Source: Pseudomonas sp. TCU-HL1
GTDB taxonomy: Bacteria; Pseudomonadota; Gammaproteobacteria; Pseudomonadales; Pseudomonadaceae
Assembly (NCBI RefSeq): GCF_001708505.1
Contig: NZ_CP015992.1
Location: 2,666,001 to 2,730,000 of the forward strand
Length of the DNA: 64,000 nucleotides
Direction of reading: 5' to 3'
Both the position numbers and the translations under genes were made by a program. Below, in pieces: positions 38,225 to 46,584 of this stretch. Below the pieces are notes generated by a model that saw only the letters and a program-made list of their open reading frames with translations, made no database searches and had not been told where the DNA came from. Position 1 is the stretch's first letter. Every line of letters starts with the position of its first letter.

Positions 38225-38647
38225 TCAGGGAATCGGCAGCGCCTCCGAACCCGGTCCCAGCGGCTGGCCGTAGCTGAACTCCACATAGTTGCCGGCCGGG
38301 TCGCGCAGGCCGCAGTAGTAGCCCACCGGGTAGGGTTCGTCCCGTGGCGGCCAGACCAGGCAGCCGGCTGCTTCCGCCTGGGCGGCGATGGCGTCGACCC
38401 GTTCGCGGCTGTCCACGGCGAAGCCGAAGTGGCTGTAGTCGTCGGTGGCGAGCTGGCGGTCCTGGCCGCCGGGCATGATGACGAAGATGAACTGGTGCTC
38501 CTTGCCGGGTTCGGCCATCCAGACGATCTTCGAGCCCTTGCCGGCCCGCTCATGGATCACGCGCATGCCGCAGAAGTCCATATAGAAGCGGATGCAGGGC
38601 TCCACATCCGGCACATGCAAGGCCACATGGGTGAGGGTGGGGCGCAT
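38225..38647 (-). CDS. VOC (glyoxalase/dioxygenase fold) family protein
   Basis: A 140-residue protein beginning MRPTLTHVALHVPDVEPCIR. It shows the two beta-alpha-beta-beta-beta repeats of the vicinal oxygen chelate fold: HVALHV with a first metal-type His and a C-terminal LRDPAGNYVEFSYG with the terminal Glu. Most similar in style to lactoylglutathione lyase-like proteins; the reaction is not known. It is convergent with galU and divergent from gor, so it is a single-gene unit. Confidence 0.85.
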   Translation of the reverse strand: MRPTLTHVALHVPDVEPCIRFYMDFCGMRVIHERAGKGSKIVWMAEPGKEHQFIFVIMPGGQDRQLATDDYSHFGFAVDSRERVDAIAAQAEAAGCLVWPPRDEPYPVGYYCGLRDPAGNYVEFSYGQPLGPGSEALPIP

Positions 38648-38743
38648 GGGGGAATCTCCTTCTCAATGCCTCAAGAATAGGCCCGGCAACTGGCCAGAGA
38701 CAGATCTTCCGGTATGCTGGCGGCTTGTTTCTGGAGAGTTGCC

Positions 38744-40102
38744 ATGGCTTACGACTTCGACCTTTTCGTCATCGGTGCCGGTTCCGGCGGTGTCCGTGCG
38801 GCGCGCTTCGCGGCCGGCTTCGGGGCCCGCGTGGCCATCGCCGAGAGCCGCTACCTCGGCGGCACCTGCGTCAACGTAGGCTGCGTGCCGAAGAAGCTTC
38901 TGGTCTACGGCGCCCACTTCGCCGAGGACTTCGAGCAGGCCAGGGGATTTGGCTGGAGCCTCGACGAAGCCGGATTCGACTGGCCGACCCTGATCGCCAA
39001 CAAGAACCGCGAAATCCACCGCCTCAATGGCATCTACCGCAACCTGCTGGTCAACAGCGGCGTCACCCTGCTGGAAGGCCACGCGAAACTGCTGGACCCG
39101 CACACCGTCGAAGTCGGCGGCCAGCGTTGCACCGCCAGGAACATCCTCATCGCCACCGGTAGCTGGCCGCAGATTCCCGATATTCCCGGCCGCGAGCTGG
39201 CCATCAGCTCCAACGAGGCCTTCTTCCTCGAACAATTGCCCAAGCGCGTGCTGGTAGTGGGCGGCGGTTATATCGCCGTCGAGTTCGCCTCCATTTTCCA
39301 CGGCTTGGGTGCACAGACGTCCTTGCTGTATCGCGGTGAATTGTTCCTGCGCGGCTTCGACGATGCGGTGCGCAATCACCTGCGCGATGAGCTGGGCAAG
39401 AAAGGCCTGAACCTGCAGTTCAATTCCAACATCGCTCGCATCGAGAAGCAGGCTGACGGCAGTCTCCTGGCCACCCTCAAGGATGGTCGTCACCTGGAAG
39501 CCGACTGCGTCTTCTACGCCACTGGTCGCCGCCCGATGCTCGACAACCTCGGCCTGGAGAACACCCGAGTTGAGCTGAATGAACGCGGTTTCATCAAGGT
39601 GGACGAGCAGTTCCAGACTACCGAGCCCTCCATCCTTGCCCTGGGCGATGTGATCGGCCGCGTGCAGCTCACCCCGGTGGCCCTTGCCGAAGGCATGGCC
39701 GTGGCCCGCCGACTGTTCAAGCCGGAGGAATACCGTCCGGTGGACTACGATCACATTCCTACCGCCGTGTTCAGCCTGCCCAACATCGGAACCGTCGGCC
39801 TGACCGAGCAGCAGGCACGCGCCAAGGGGCACAAGGTGACGCTCTTCGAGAGCCGCTTCCGGCCCATGAAGCTCACCCTGACCGAGAACCAGGAGCGCAC
39901 CCTGATGAAGCTGGTCGTGGACGCCGAGACCGATCGCGTCCTGGGCTGCCACATGGTCGGCCCGGAAGCCGGCGAGATCGTCCAGGGCCTGGCGGTTGCG
40001 CTCAAGGCCGGGGCTACCAAGCGCATCTTCGACGAGACCATCGGCGTGCACCCCACCGCCGCTGAAGAGTTCGTCACCCTGCGTACCCCTGTAGGCGCCT
40101 GA
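38744..40102 (+). CDS. gor: Glutathione-disulfide reductase
   Basis: A 452-residue flavoprotein. FAD motif GAGSGG (11-16), redox cysteines GGTCVNVGCVPKK (Cys42, Cys47), NADPH site GGGYIAVEF followed by arginines (YRGELFLRGFD) that favour NADPH over NADH, and the C-terminal catalytic HPTAAEE (His436, Glu441) are all present. It keeps glutathione reduced; the glutathionyl-hydroquinone reductase in this window also depends on that pool. The ATG at 38744 matches the family start. A membrane-protein gene follows six bases later. Confidence 0.97.
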   Translation: MAYDFDLFVIGAGSGGVRAARFAAGFGARVAIAESRYLGGTCVNVGCVPKKLLVYGAHFAEDFEQARGFGWSLDEAGFDWPTLIANKNREIHRLNGIYRNLLVNSGVTLLEGHAKLLDPHTVEVGGQRCTARNILIATGSWPQIPDIPGRELAISSNEAFFLEQLPKRVLVVGGGYIAVEFASIFHGLGAQTSLLYRGELFLRGFDDAVRNHLRDELGKKGLNLQFNSNIARIEKQADGSLLATLKDGRHLEADCVFYATGRRPMLDNLGLENTRVELNERGFIKVDEQFQTTEPSILALGDVIGRVQLTPVALAEGMAVARRLFKPEEYRPVDYDHIPTAVFSLPNIGTVGLTEQQARAKGHKVTLFESRFRPMKLTLTENQERTLMKLVVDAETDRVLGCHMVGPEAGEIVQGLAVALKAGATKRIFDETIGVHPTAAEEFVTLRTPVGA

Positions 40103-40108
40103 ACCTGA

Positions 40109-40732
40109 ATGGAGCAGCTCTTCTACGTTTCCGATCTGTTTGGCGTGGCGGTCTTCGCCATCACCGGCGCCCTGATGGCGGGACGCAAATCCATGGACCT
40201 GTTCGGCGTGCTGGTGATCGCCATCATCACCGCCCTGGGGGGCGGCACCCTGCGTGACGTCATCCTTGGCAACCACCCGGTAAGCTGGATTCGCGACGAC
40301 ACCTACATCCTGGTAGCTTCCCTGGCCGCCGTGGGCACTGTGATCTGGGTGCGCCTGACCCGGCCGATCAACGAAACTGGCCTGTTGCTGGCGGACGCCT
40401 TCGGTCTCGCCGTGTTCACCGTCTATGGCACCGAGCTCGCCCTGCAGCACGACCTGCAGCCGGGTACTGCGGTGATCATGGGGGTGATCACTGGTGTGGG
40501 CGGTGGCGTGATGCGCGACATCATCTGCAACGAGGTGCCACTGATCTTCCAGAAGGAGATTTACGCCATCGCCTGCATCGCCGGCTCGCTGGTGTTCATC
40601 GGCCTGCGCGAAGTCGCGCTGCCGGGCTGGCTGGTCACTGCGGCGGCCATGCTGGTGGTACTGCTGATCCGCCTGGCGGCCATTCACTGGAAGCTCTCGT
40701 TGCCACGCTTCCATCTGCTCGACCGCGACTGA
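40109..40732 (+). CDS. Trimeric intracellular cation channel (TRIC/UPF0126, YicG-like) family protein
   Basis: A 207-residue inner-membrane protein with seven hydrophobic segments made of two homologous halves, each with a glycine-rich GGGT(L)RDVIL / GGGVMRDIIC motif. Prokaryotic TRIC-family proteins form trimeric potassium channels; YicG has also been linked to glycine uptake. It is probably co-transcribed with gor. REP-like hairpins follow. Confidence 0.88.
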   Translation: MEQLFYVSDLFGVAVFAITGALMAGRKSMDLFGVLVIAIITALGGGTLRDVILGNHPVSWIRDDTYILVASLAAVGTVIWVRLTRPINETGLLLADAFGLAVFTVYGTELALQHDLQPGTAVIMGVITGVGGGVMRDIICNEVPLIFQKEIYAIACIAGSLVFIGLREVALPGWLVTAAAMLVVLLIRLAAIHWKLSLPRFHLLDRD

Positions 40733-40746
40733 GCCAACTCCCGAGG

Positions 40747-40824
40747 GTAGGGTGCGCCGTGCGCACCGGTGGTTGGGCATCGCACATGGCGGACTCCGCA
40801 ATCGGTGCGCGCAGCGCACCCTAC
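40747..40824. repeat. REP-like inverted repeat pair, type A
   Basis: GTAGGGTGCGCCGTGCGCAC (40747) and its near-complement ending at 40824 form a long imperfect hairpin. The same unit recurs at 51956-51998 and 61600-61663, always between genes. Confidence 0.85.
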
Positions 40825-40940
40825 GGTCAGCTGACTGCAGTCCCGCAGAGCAGGGCGTCGACCAGGAACTGGCGAAATCCGGCAAACCCGCGACACTGGT
40901 TGCATCCGTACTTCGCCACATCCTGTTGGAGGGAAGCCCC

Positions 40941-41747
40941 GTGTCCAGAGTCGCCTTGCTGTTCGCGCTGTTGCTCAGCGCCGGCCTTGCCCAGGCCGAA
41001 ATCAAGACCGCCGAGATGCCCTACAAAGGCCCCGACGGGACGTCCCTGATTGGCTACTTCGCCTATGACGACGCCATTACCGGCAAGCGCCCGGGCGTGG
41101 TCGTGGTTCACGAATGGTGGGGGCTCAATGACTACGCCAAGCGCCGCGCTCGCGATCTCGCCGCCCTCGGCTACAGCACATTGGCCATCGACATGTACGG
41201 CGAAGGCAAGAACACCGAGCACCCGGCCGATGCCGTTGGCTTCATGAAAGCCGCCCTGGCCAGCGCTCCGGCAGCCAAGGCACGCTTTCTCGCCGGCCTC
41301 GACCTGCTCAAGGCGCAACCCCAGACCGATTCCAGCAAGCTCGCAGCCGTCGGCTACTGCTTCGGCGGCAAGGTGGTGCTCGACATGGCTCGCCAGGGCG
41401 TACCCCTGGCTGCGGTGGTCAGCTTCCACGGCCCGTTGGCGACCACGACTCCGGCCACTCCCGGTAGCGTGAAGGCCAAGGTGCTGGTGGAGCACGGGCA
41501 GAAGGACAGCCTGGTACCCATGGCGGCGGTCAATGCCCTGAAGGATGAGTTCGACAAGGCCGATGCCGATTACCGCGTAGTGATCCAGCCCAACGCGAAA
41601 CACAGCTTCACCAACCCCGACGCCGATCGCTTGAGCCACGCCGGTCACGGCAGCGAGAAGGGGCCGGAGCTGGGCTACAACCAGGTGGCGGACGAGAACT
41701 CCTGGGCCGACATGCAGGCGCTGTTCAAGGAAACCCTCGGCAAGTAG
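40941..41747 (+). CDS. Dienelactone hydrolase family protein, exported
   Basis: A 268-residue alpha/beta hydrolase. A signal peptide MSRVALLFALLLSAGLAQA is followed by the mature enzyme with nucleophile Cys140 (VGYCFGGK), Asp189 (HGQKDSLVP) and His221 (AKHSFTN), the Cys-Asp-His triad of dienelactone hydrolase. Periplasmic location is inferred from the signal. The start is GTG at 40941, preceded by GGAGGGAAGCCCC. Classical dienelactone hydrolases act in chloroaromatic breakdown, but exported members usually have unknown substrates. Confidence 0.88.
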   Translation: MSRVALLFALLLSAGLAQAEIKTAEMPYKGPDGTSLIGYFAYDDAITGKRPGVVVVHEWWGLNDYAKRRARDLAALGYSTLAIDMYGEGKNTEHPADAVGFMKAALASAPAAKARFLAGLDLLKAQPQTDSSKLAAVGYCFGGKVVLDMARQGVPLAAVVSFHGPLATTTPATPGSVKAKVLVEHGQKDSLVPMAAVNALKDEFDKADADYRVVIQPNAKHSFTNPDADRLSHAGHGSEKGPELGYNQVADENSWADMQALFKETLGK

Positions 41748-41794
41748 AGGCGTTGGCTAGGCTTAAGGAGGCAGGCAACCAAGGGAGCTGTGCC

Positions 41795-43186
41795 ATGAGC
41801 AAGCTGTTGCAGACGATCTCACCCATCGATGGCTCGGTCTACGTCGAGCGGCCCTGGGCGACGACGGCGGAGGTCGCCACGGCACTGGAGCGGGCCGAGG
41901 CGGCGCGCATGGCCTGGAAAGGCGCGCCGGTGGCTGAGCGTGTCGCCATCGCCCGTCGCGCCATTACCGCCTTCGCGTCCCGTGAGGCGCAGTTGGCCGA
42001 AGAGCTCTGCTGGATGATGGGGCGCCCGATCCGCTATGCGCCGGGCGAGATTCGTGGCTTCGTCGAGCGCGCCAGCTACATGGCCGATATCGCCGAAGCC
42101 GCACTGGCCGATATCCAGCTGCCGGACAAGCCCGGCTTCACCCGGTTGATTCGCCGCGAGCCCCTGGGGCTCGCGCTGGTCATCGCCCCCTGGAACTACC
42201 CCTACCTGACTGCCGTGAATGCCGTGGTGCCGGCCTTGCTGGCGGGCAATTGCGTGTTGCTCAAGCACTCCGCGCAGACTCCGCTCTGTGCCGAACGCAT
42301 GGTCGAGGCCTTCGTCGAGGCCGGCCTGCCACCGGGCGTGCTGCAATACCTGCACCTGACCCATGGCGATACCGAGCGCCTGATCCAGGCCGAGCCGGTC
42401 CGCCATGTAGCGTTTACCGGCTCGGTGGAGGGTGGTGCGATGGTCGAGCGCGCTGCTGCCGGGCGCTTCATCAGCGCGGGGTTGGAGCTGGGCGGCAAAG
42501 ACCCGGCCTATGTACGGGGCGATGCAAACATCGCCCATGCGGTGGAAACCGCCATCGACGGCGCCTTCTTCAACTCGGGTCAGTCCTGCTGTGGCATCGA
42601 GCGCATCTACGTGCAGGCCGATGTCTACGACGCCTTCGTCGAGCAGGCCGTTGACCTGGTGGCGCACTACCACCTGGGACGCTCCGACGATCCGCAAACC
42701 ACCCTCGGGCCGCTGGTGCGGGCCGAAGCGGCGGAGTTCGTTCGTGCGCAGATACGCGAAGCAGTGGGGCAGGGCGCCACGGCCCATCTGGACCCGGCCG
42801 CCTTCCCGTTGAACAAGTCCGGCAGTGCCTACCTGGCGCCGCAGGTACTGACCCAGGTGCATCACGGCATGCGGGTGATGAGTGAGGAATCCTTTGGCCC
42901 GGTGGTGGGTATCCAGAAGGTGCGGGACGACGAGGAAGCGCTGGCACTGATGAACGACAGCCTCTATGGCCTGACCGCCGCGATCTTCAGCCAGGACGAG
43001 GCTGGCGCCCTCGAACTGGCCGATCGGGTAGAGGCTGGCACGGTCTTTCTCAATCGTTGCGACTACCTGGACCCCGCCCTGGCCTGGACCGGCGTCAAGC
43101 AGTCCGGGCGCGGTTGCACCCTGTCGCGAGTGGGCTACGAACATCTGACCCGGCCCAAGTCCTTCCACTTCAAGACCAGCCTGTGA
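41795..43186 (+). CDS. NAD(P)-dependent aldehyde dehydrogenase (succinate-semialdehyde/aminobutyraldehyde type)
   Basis: A 463-residue ALDH superfamily enzyme. The catalytic cysteine is Cys265 or Cys266 in NSGQSCCGIERIYV, the general-base Glu lies in GLELGGKDP, and APWNYPYLTAVNAVVPALLAGN forms the cofactor cleft (split here from residue about 130). AAGGGAGCTGTGCC precedes the ATG at 41795. An iron alcohol dehydrogenase follows eight bases later, so the pair probably oxidises an alcohol to a carboxylic acid via its aldehyde. Confidence 0.92.
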   Translation: MSKLLQTISPIDGSVYVERPWATTAEVATALERAEAARMAWKGAPVAERVAIARRAITAFASREAQLAEELCWMMGRPIRYAPGEIRGFVERASYMADIAEAALADIQLPDKPGFTRLIRREPLGLALVIAPWNYPYLTAVNAVVPALLAGNCVLLKHSAQTPLCAERMVEAFVEAGLPPGVLQYLHLTHGDTERLIQAEPVRHVAFTGSVEGGAMVERAAAGRFISAGLELGGKDPAYVRGDANIAHAVETAIDGAFFNSGQSCCGIERIYVQADVYDAFVEQAVDLVAHYHLGRSDDPQTTLGPLVRAEAAEFVRAQIREAVGQGATAHLDPAAFPLNKSGSAYLAPQVLTQVHHGMRVMSEESFGPVVGIQKVRDDEEALALMNDSLYGLTAAIFSQDEAGALELADRVEAGTVFLNRCDYLDPALAWTGVKQSGRGCTLSRVGYEHLTRPKSFHFKTSL

Positions 43187-43194
43187 GGTGCGCC

Positions 43195-44364
43195 ATGGAA
43201 CCGAGTCATTTCCGCATGAACTGGAACTACCCAACCTCGGTGCGCGTCGGCATGGGCCGTATCGCCGAGTTGGCCGCGTCCTGCCGCGAGTTGGGCATGC
43301 AGGCGCCGCTGCTGGTGACCGATCCTGGCCTGGCAGCGCTGCCGATGATCGATTCAGCTATTCGCCAATGCCGCGACGCCGGACTCAAGGCCGGGCTTTT
43401 TCACCAGATCAAGGGCAACCCCACCGGGCCGAATGTGGTGGATGGCGTGGCCGCGTTCAAGGCCGGTGGCCACGACGGCGTGATCGCCTTCGGCGGCGGC
43501 TCGGCGCTGGACGCCGGCAAGGCCATTGCCCTGATGGTGGGGCAGGACCGGCCTCTCTGGGATTTCGAAGACATCGGCGATAACGCCTCGCGGGTAAAGG
43601 TGGCCGGCATGGCGCCGGTGGTCGCGGTGCCCACCACTGCCGGTACTGGCTCGGAAGTCGGGCGTGCAGCGGTCATCACCGACGACCAGGCGCATATCAA
43701 ACGCATCATCTTTCACGCGCGAATGCTGCCGGCCATCGTCATCCTCGACCCAGAACTGACCCTTGGCCTGCCGCCGAAGATCACTGCGGCCACTGGTATG
43801 GATGCCCTGTCACACAGCCTGGAAGCCTACTGTTCGCCGCTCTATCACCCGATGGCCGAGGGCATCGCCCTGGAGGGCATGCGCCTGGTCAAGGACTACC
43901 TCCCGCGCGCCACTGCCAAGGGCGCCGATGTCGAGGCCCGGCTGCAGATGCTGGTGGCCTCGAGCATGGGCGCCACGGCGTTCCAGCGCGGCCTGGGTGC
44001 CATGCATGCGCTGGCCCACCCCCTTGGCGCCCTCTACGACGCCCACCATGGCTTGCTCAATGCGGTGCTGATGCCCTACGTGTTGCAGGCAAACCGCGCC
44101 CACATCGAAGGGCCCATGGCGCGCCTGGCGCGCTACCTCGGATTGCCCAAGGCGGGCTTTGCCGGCGTGCTCGACTGGGTGGTGAACCTGCGCAGCGAAC
44201 TGGACATTCCTCACAGCCTGGGAGAAATCGGCATCGATGATGCACGTATCGAACAGGTCGGACGCATGGCCGAGGTCGATCCTTCCGCCGGCACGAATCC
44301 GGTCCAATACGACGCCCAGGCCTACAGCCGCATTTTCGAGAAGGCGCTGCACGGCCGGCTCTGA
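43195..44364 (+). CDS. Iron-containing alcohol dehydrogenase
   Basis: A 389-residue type III alcohol dehydrogenase. The NAD motif GGGSALDAGKAIAL, the family signature PTTAGTGSEVG, and the metal-binding residues in GMDALSHSLEAY and GAMHALAHPLGALYDAHHG are present. The substrate is unknown. It forms an operon with the aldehyde dehydrogenase upstream. Codon 8 (MNWNYP) is an alternative start. Confidence 0.93.
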   Translation: MEPSHFRMNWNYPTSVRVGMGRIAELAASCRELGMQAPLLVTDPGLAALPMIDSAIRQCRDAGLKAGLFHQIKGNPTGPNVVDGVAAFKAGGHDGVIAFGGGSALDAGKAIALMVGQDRPLWDFEDIGDNASRVKVAGMAPVVAVPTTAGTGSEVGRAAVITDDQAHIKRIIFHARMLPAIVILDPELTLGLPPKITAATGMDALSHSLEAYCSPLYHPMAEGIALEGMRLVKDYLPRATAKGADVEARLQMLVASSMGATAFQRGLGAMHALAHPLGALYDAHHGLLNAVLMPYVLQANRAHIEGPMARLARYLGLPKAGFAGVLDWVVNLRSELDIPHSLGEIGIDDARIEQVGRMAEVDPSAGTNPVQYDAQAYSRIFEKALHGRL

Positions 44365-44534
44365 ACTAATCTGATCAATGCAGCGGTGAGCCACCTGATC
44401 CGTGCCCACGCGGGCCCAGGCCCGCTCCGGGGCGCTCTCCCGGCGTTCTTCCCATACCCACGAACAGGCCCTCGCCGGTGCATGCCGGCGCAGTGTGCGC
44501 TGGCTGCAGGTTCAACCTCGATGGGAGAACAGAC

Positions 44535-44984
44535 ATGACCGAGTCATTCAGGGCCGTCGGTGGCTGCCGCTGCGACGACAACCCGGTGCGCTACGAGTAC
44601 ACCGCCCGGCCGACGGAAGTGCATTACTGCCTGTGCACCGACTGCACCGATATCTGTGGCGGCGCCATGGCAATCATCGCCGTAGTGGATCGCAACACCT
44701 TCAAGGTCACCGCCAATGCCGACAAGCTGAAGTGCTACCACTCCAAGTCCACCTGCCACCGCTACTTCTGCTCTGAATGCGGTTGCCACCTTTACCTGCA
44801 CGTGGACAGCTTCCCCGATTTCGAACTGGTGCACATTCCGACCCTGGACCGTGACTCTGACGCCGGCGGCAAGCCGGACCGTTACGTCTTCGTGCGCTCC
44901 AAGCACCCGCTCCTGACCCTGCCGGACGATGGCCTGCCACGCCACCAGGGCTGGGCCAACAGCGGCGAACCGGTGCCGGCGTGA
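44535..44984 (+). CDS. GFA-family (glutathione-dependent formaldehyde-activating enzyme-like) protein
   Basis: A 149-residue zinc protein beginning MTESFRAVGGCRCD. Cysteine pairs GGCRC, CLCTDC and CSECGCH are the zinc ligands of the Gfa/CENP-V fold. Gfa speeds formaldehyde-glutathione adduct formation in some bacteria, but most family members are of unknown role. It follows the dehydrogenase pair by 170 bases; an aldehyde-related function is only suggested by context. Confidence 0.86.
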   Translation: MTESFRAVGGCRCDDNPVRYEYTARPTEVHYCLCTDCTDICGGAMAIIAVVDRNTFKVTANADKLKCYHSKSTCHRYFCSECGCHLYLHVDSFPDFELVHIPTLDRDSDAGGKPDRYVFVRSKHPLLTLPDDGLPRHQGWANSGEPVPA

Positions 44985-45039
44985 TCCAGGGGTGAGCTGA
45001 GTGACGCGAATCCCGACGCAAGGCGGGAAAGCGCTTGTG

Positions 45040-45150
45040 GGTTGGACAGCGCATTGCATGTCCAACCCCGGCGCCAGACCAGCAGCAACTCTTCCTCGAA
45101 TACCGGTTGCGCTTCCAGTCCCTGGGCGGTGACGGCTCCATTTGAGATAG
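45040..45150 (-). pseudogene. Short remnant of a LysR-type regulator gene next to a hairpin repeat
   Basis: On the minus strand the frame reads …GLEAQPVFEEELLLVWRRG, a good match to the effector-domain strand of LysR regulators (…PVF.EEL.LV…). It then runs into a hairpin (GGGTTGGACA/TGTCCAACCC, about 45035-45065) and loses similarity. No start or HTH domain remains. It lies between the GFA gene and the nitronate monooxygenase gene. Confidence 0.45.
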
Positions 45151-45187
45151 ATTGGCCAGGTTTTCACCTGTCTGGAGCCGCTGCGTC

Positions 45188-46237
45188 ATGTCCATCATTC
45201 AATTGCTCGGCCTTGAGCACCCCATCATCCAGGCCCCGATGGTTGGCGTCTCGACGCCGGCGCTGGCCGCTGCCGTTTCCAATGCCGGCGCCCTGGGTTC
45301 TATCGGCATTGGCGCCAGTACCCCGGCCCAGGCTCGCGCCATGCTGGCGGAAACCCGCGCCCTGACCCGCCGCCCCATCAACGTCAACCTGTTCTGCCAC
45401 CAGCCGACCGTTGCGGACCCACGGCGCGAAGCGGCCTGGCTGGAACACCTGCGCCCGCTGTTCGCTGAATTCGGCGCTGAGCCGCCGGCAACCATCCGCG
45501 AGATCTACAAGAGCTTCCTCGACGATCCGCAGATGGTGCAGATGCTCCTGGATGAGCGCCCGGCCGTGGTCAGCTTTCACTTCGGCCTTCCTCCCCAGGA
45601 CTGGATCAATGCGCTGAAGGCTGCGGGCATCCGTCTGCTGGCCAGCGCAACCACACTGGAAGAGGCTCGGCGTGTCGAAGCGGCGGGTGTGGACGCTATC
45701 GTTGCGCAAGGTATAGAGGCGGGCGGTCATCGTGGGGTGTTCGAACCCGAGAAAGGTGACGCCGGCATCGGCACCCTGGCCCTGGTGCGCCTGATCGCCC
45801 GCCAGAGCCGTCTGCCGGTCATTGCCGCCGGCGGCATCATGGACGGGCAGGGCATCCGTGCTGCCCTGGCCCTCGGTGCCCAAGGCGCGCAACTGGGCAC
45901 CGCATTCGTTGCGTGTCCGGAGTCCGCGGCCAACGCGGCTTACCGTGCTGCACTGAAAAGTGATCGCGCCCACGACACGCGCATCACCGCCGCCATTTCT
46001 GGCCGGCCGGCACGCGGCATGGTCAATCGCCTCTGGACCGATCTCGACACACCGAGTGCCCCGGCGCTACCGGGCTATCCCAACACCTACGATGCCGCCA
46101 AGGCCCTGCACGCGGCCGCCAGTGCCAGGGGCTGCAACGACTTCGCCGTGCAATGGGCCGGGCAGGGTGCGCCGCTTGCACGGGAGATGCCGGCGGCGGA
46201 ATTGGTGAGGGTATTGCTGGAGGAGATGGAGGGTTGA
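45188..46237 (+). CDS. Nitronate monooxygenase (2-nitropropane dioxygenase family)
   Basis: A 349-residue FMN TIM-barrel enzyme beginning MSIIQLLGLEHPIIQAPMVG. Flavin-binding features include QAPMVGVSTPALAAAVSNAG, the family QGIEAGGHRG (with its catalytic-type His) and AAGGIMDGQGIRAALALGA. The family oxidises propionate-3-nitronate and related toxic nitronates; some members act as enoyl reductases. GGAGCC precedes the ATG at 45188. It is a single-gene unit. Confidence 0.9.
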   Translation: MSIIQLLGLEHPIIQAPMVGVSTPALAAAVSNAGALGSIGIGASTPAQARAMLAETRALTRRPINVNLFCHQPTVADPRREAAWLEHLRPLFAEFGAEPPATIREIYKSFLDDPQMVQMLLDERPAVVSFHFGLPPQDWINALKAAGIRLLASATTLEEARRVEAAGVDAIVAQGIEAGGHRGVFEPEKGDAGIGTLALVRLIARQSRLPVIAAGGIMDGQGIRAALALGAQGAQLGTAFVACPESAANAAYRAALKSDRAHDTRITAAISGRPARGMVNRLWTDLDTPSAPALPGYPNTYDAAKALHAAASARGCNDFAVQWAGQGAPLAREMPAAELVRVLLEEMEG

Positions 46238-46297
46238 TCCTGATGCCGGCGTACAACGCTCCCCACAAGATAGGAGCTTCCAGGACGGGCTCATAAG

Positions 46298-46332
46298 TAA
46301 AGAAGCCCGAAGGACCTCTCGGTCATTCGGGC
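46298..46332 (-). terminator. Terminator of the SDR-tautomerase transcript
   Basis: On the minus strand GCCCGAATGACC-GAGA-GGTCCTTCGGGC forms a long hairpin followed by TTCTTTACTT, 33 bases past the tautomerase stop. Confidence 0.8.
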
Positions 46333-46364
46333 AAGGGGCCTGGGGCCCCAGCGGACTCTCGCGT

Positions 46365-46571
46365 TCAGCCGGGCTGCTGTTTGCGGTACTCGGTAGTGGT
46401 CATCCCGGCATAACCCCAGTTATCGGTGTCGACTTCCTCGATCACGATGTGCGTCAGGTCCGGGCGCTTGCCCAGGACCCGTTGCAGGGTTTCGGTGATT
46501 TCGGCGATGACCTGGGCTTTCTGCTCGCGGGTCACGCCGTCGCGGGTGATGCGTACGTTGACGAAAGGCAT
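46365..46571 (-). CDS. 4-Oxalocrotonate tautomerase family protein
   Basis: A 68-residue protein whose Pro follows the initiator Met, giving the catalytic N-terminal proline of the tautomerase superfamily (MPFVNVRITRDGVTREQKAQ). The pattern IVIEEVDTDNWGYAG is typical. It isomerises enols or unsaturated keto acids; the substrate is unknown. It lies 13 bases after the SDR gene and shares its transcript. Confidence 0.9.
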   Translation of the reverse strand: MPFVNVRITRDGVTREQKAQVIAEITETLQRVLGKRPDLTHIVIEEVDTDNWGYAGMTTTEYRKQQPG

Positions 46572-46584
46572 GGTGTTCTCCTCC

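Noticed and set aside
38663..41005. A 780-codon minus-strand frame opposite gor and the TRIC-type gene
   Set aside because: No domain or ribosome binding site; a codon-bias shadow of the plus-strand genes.
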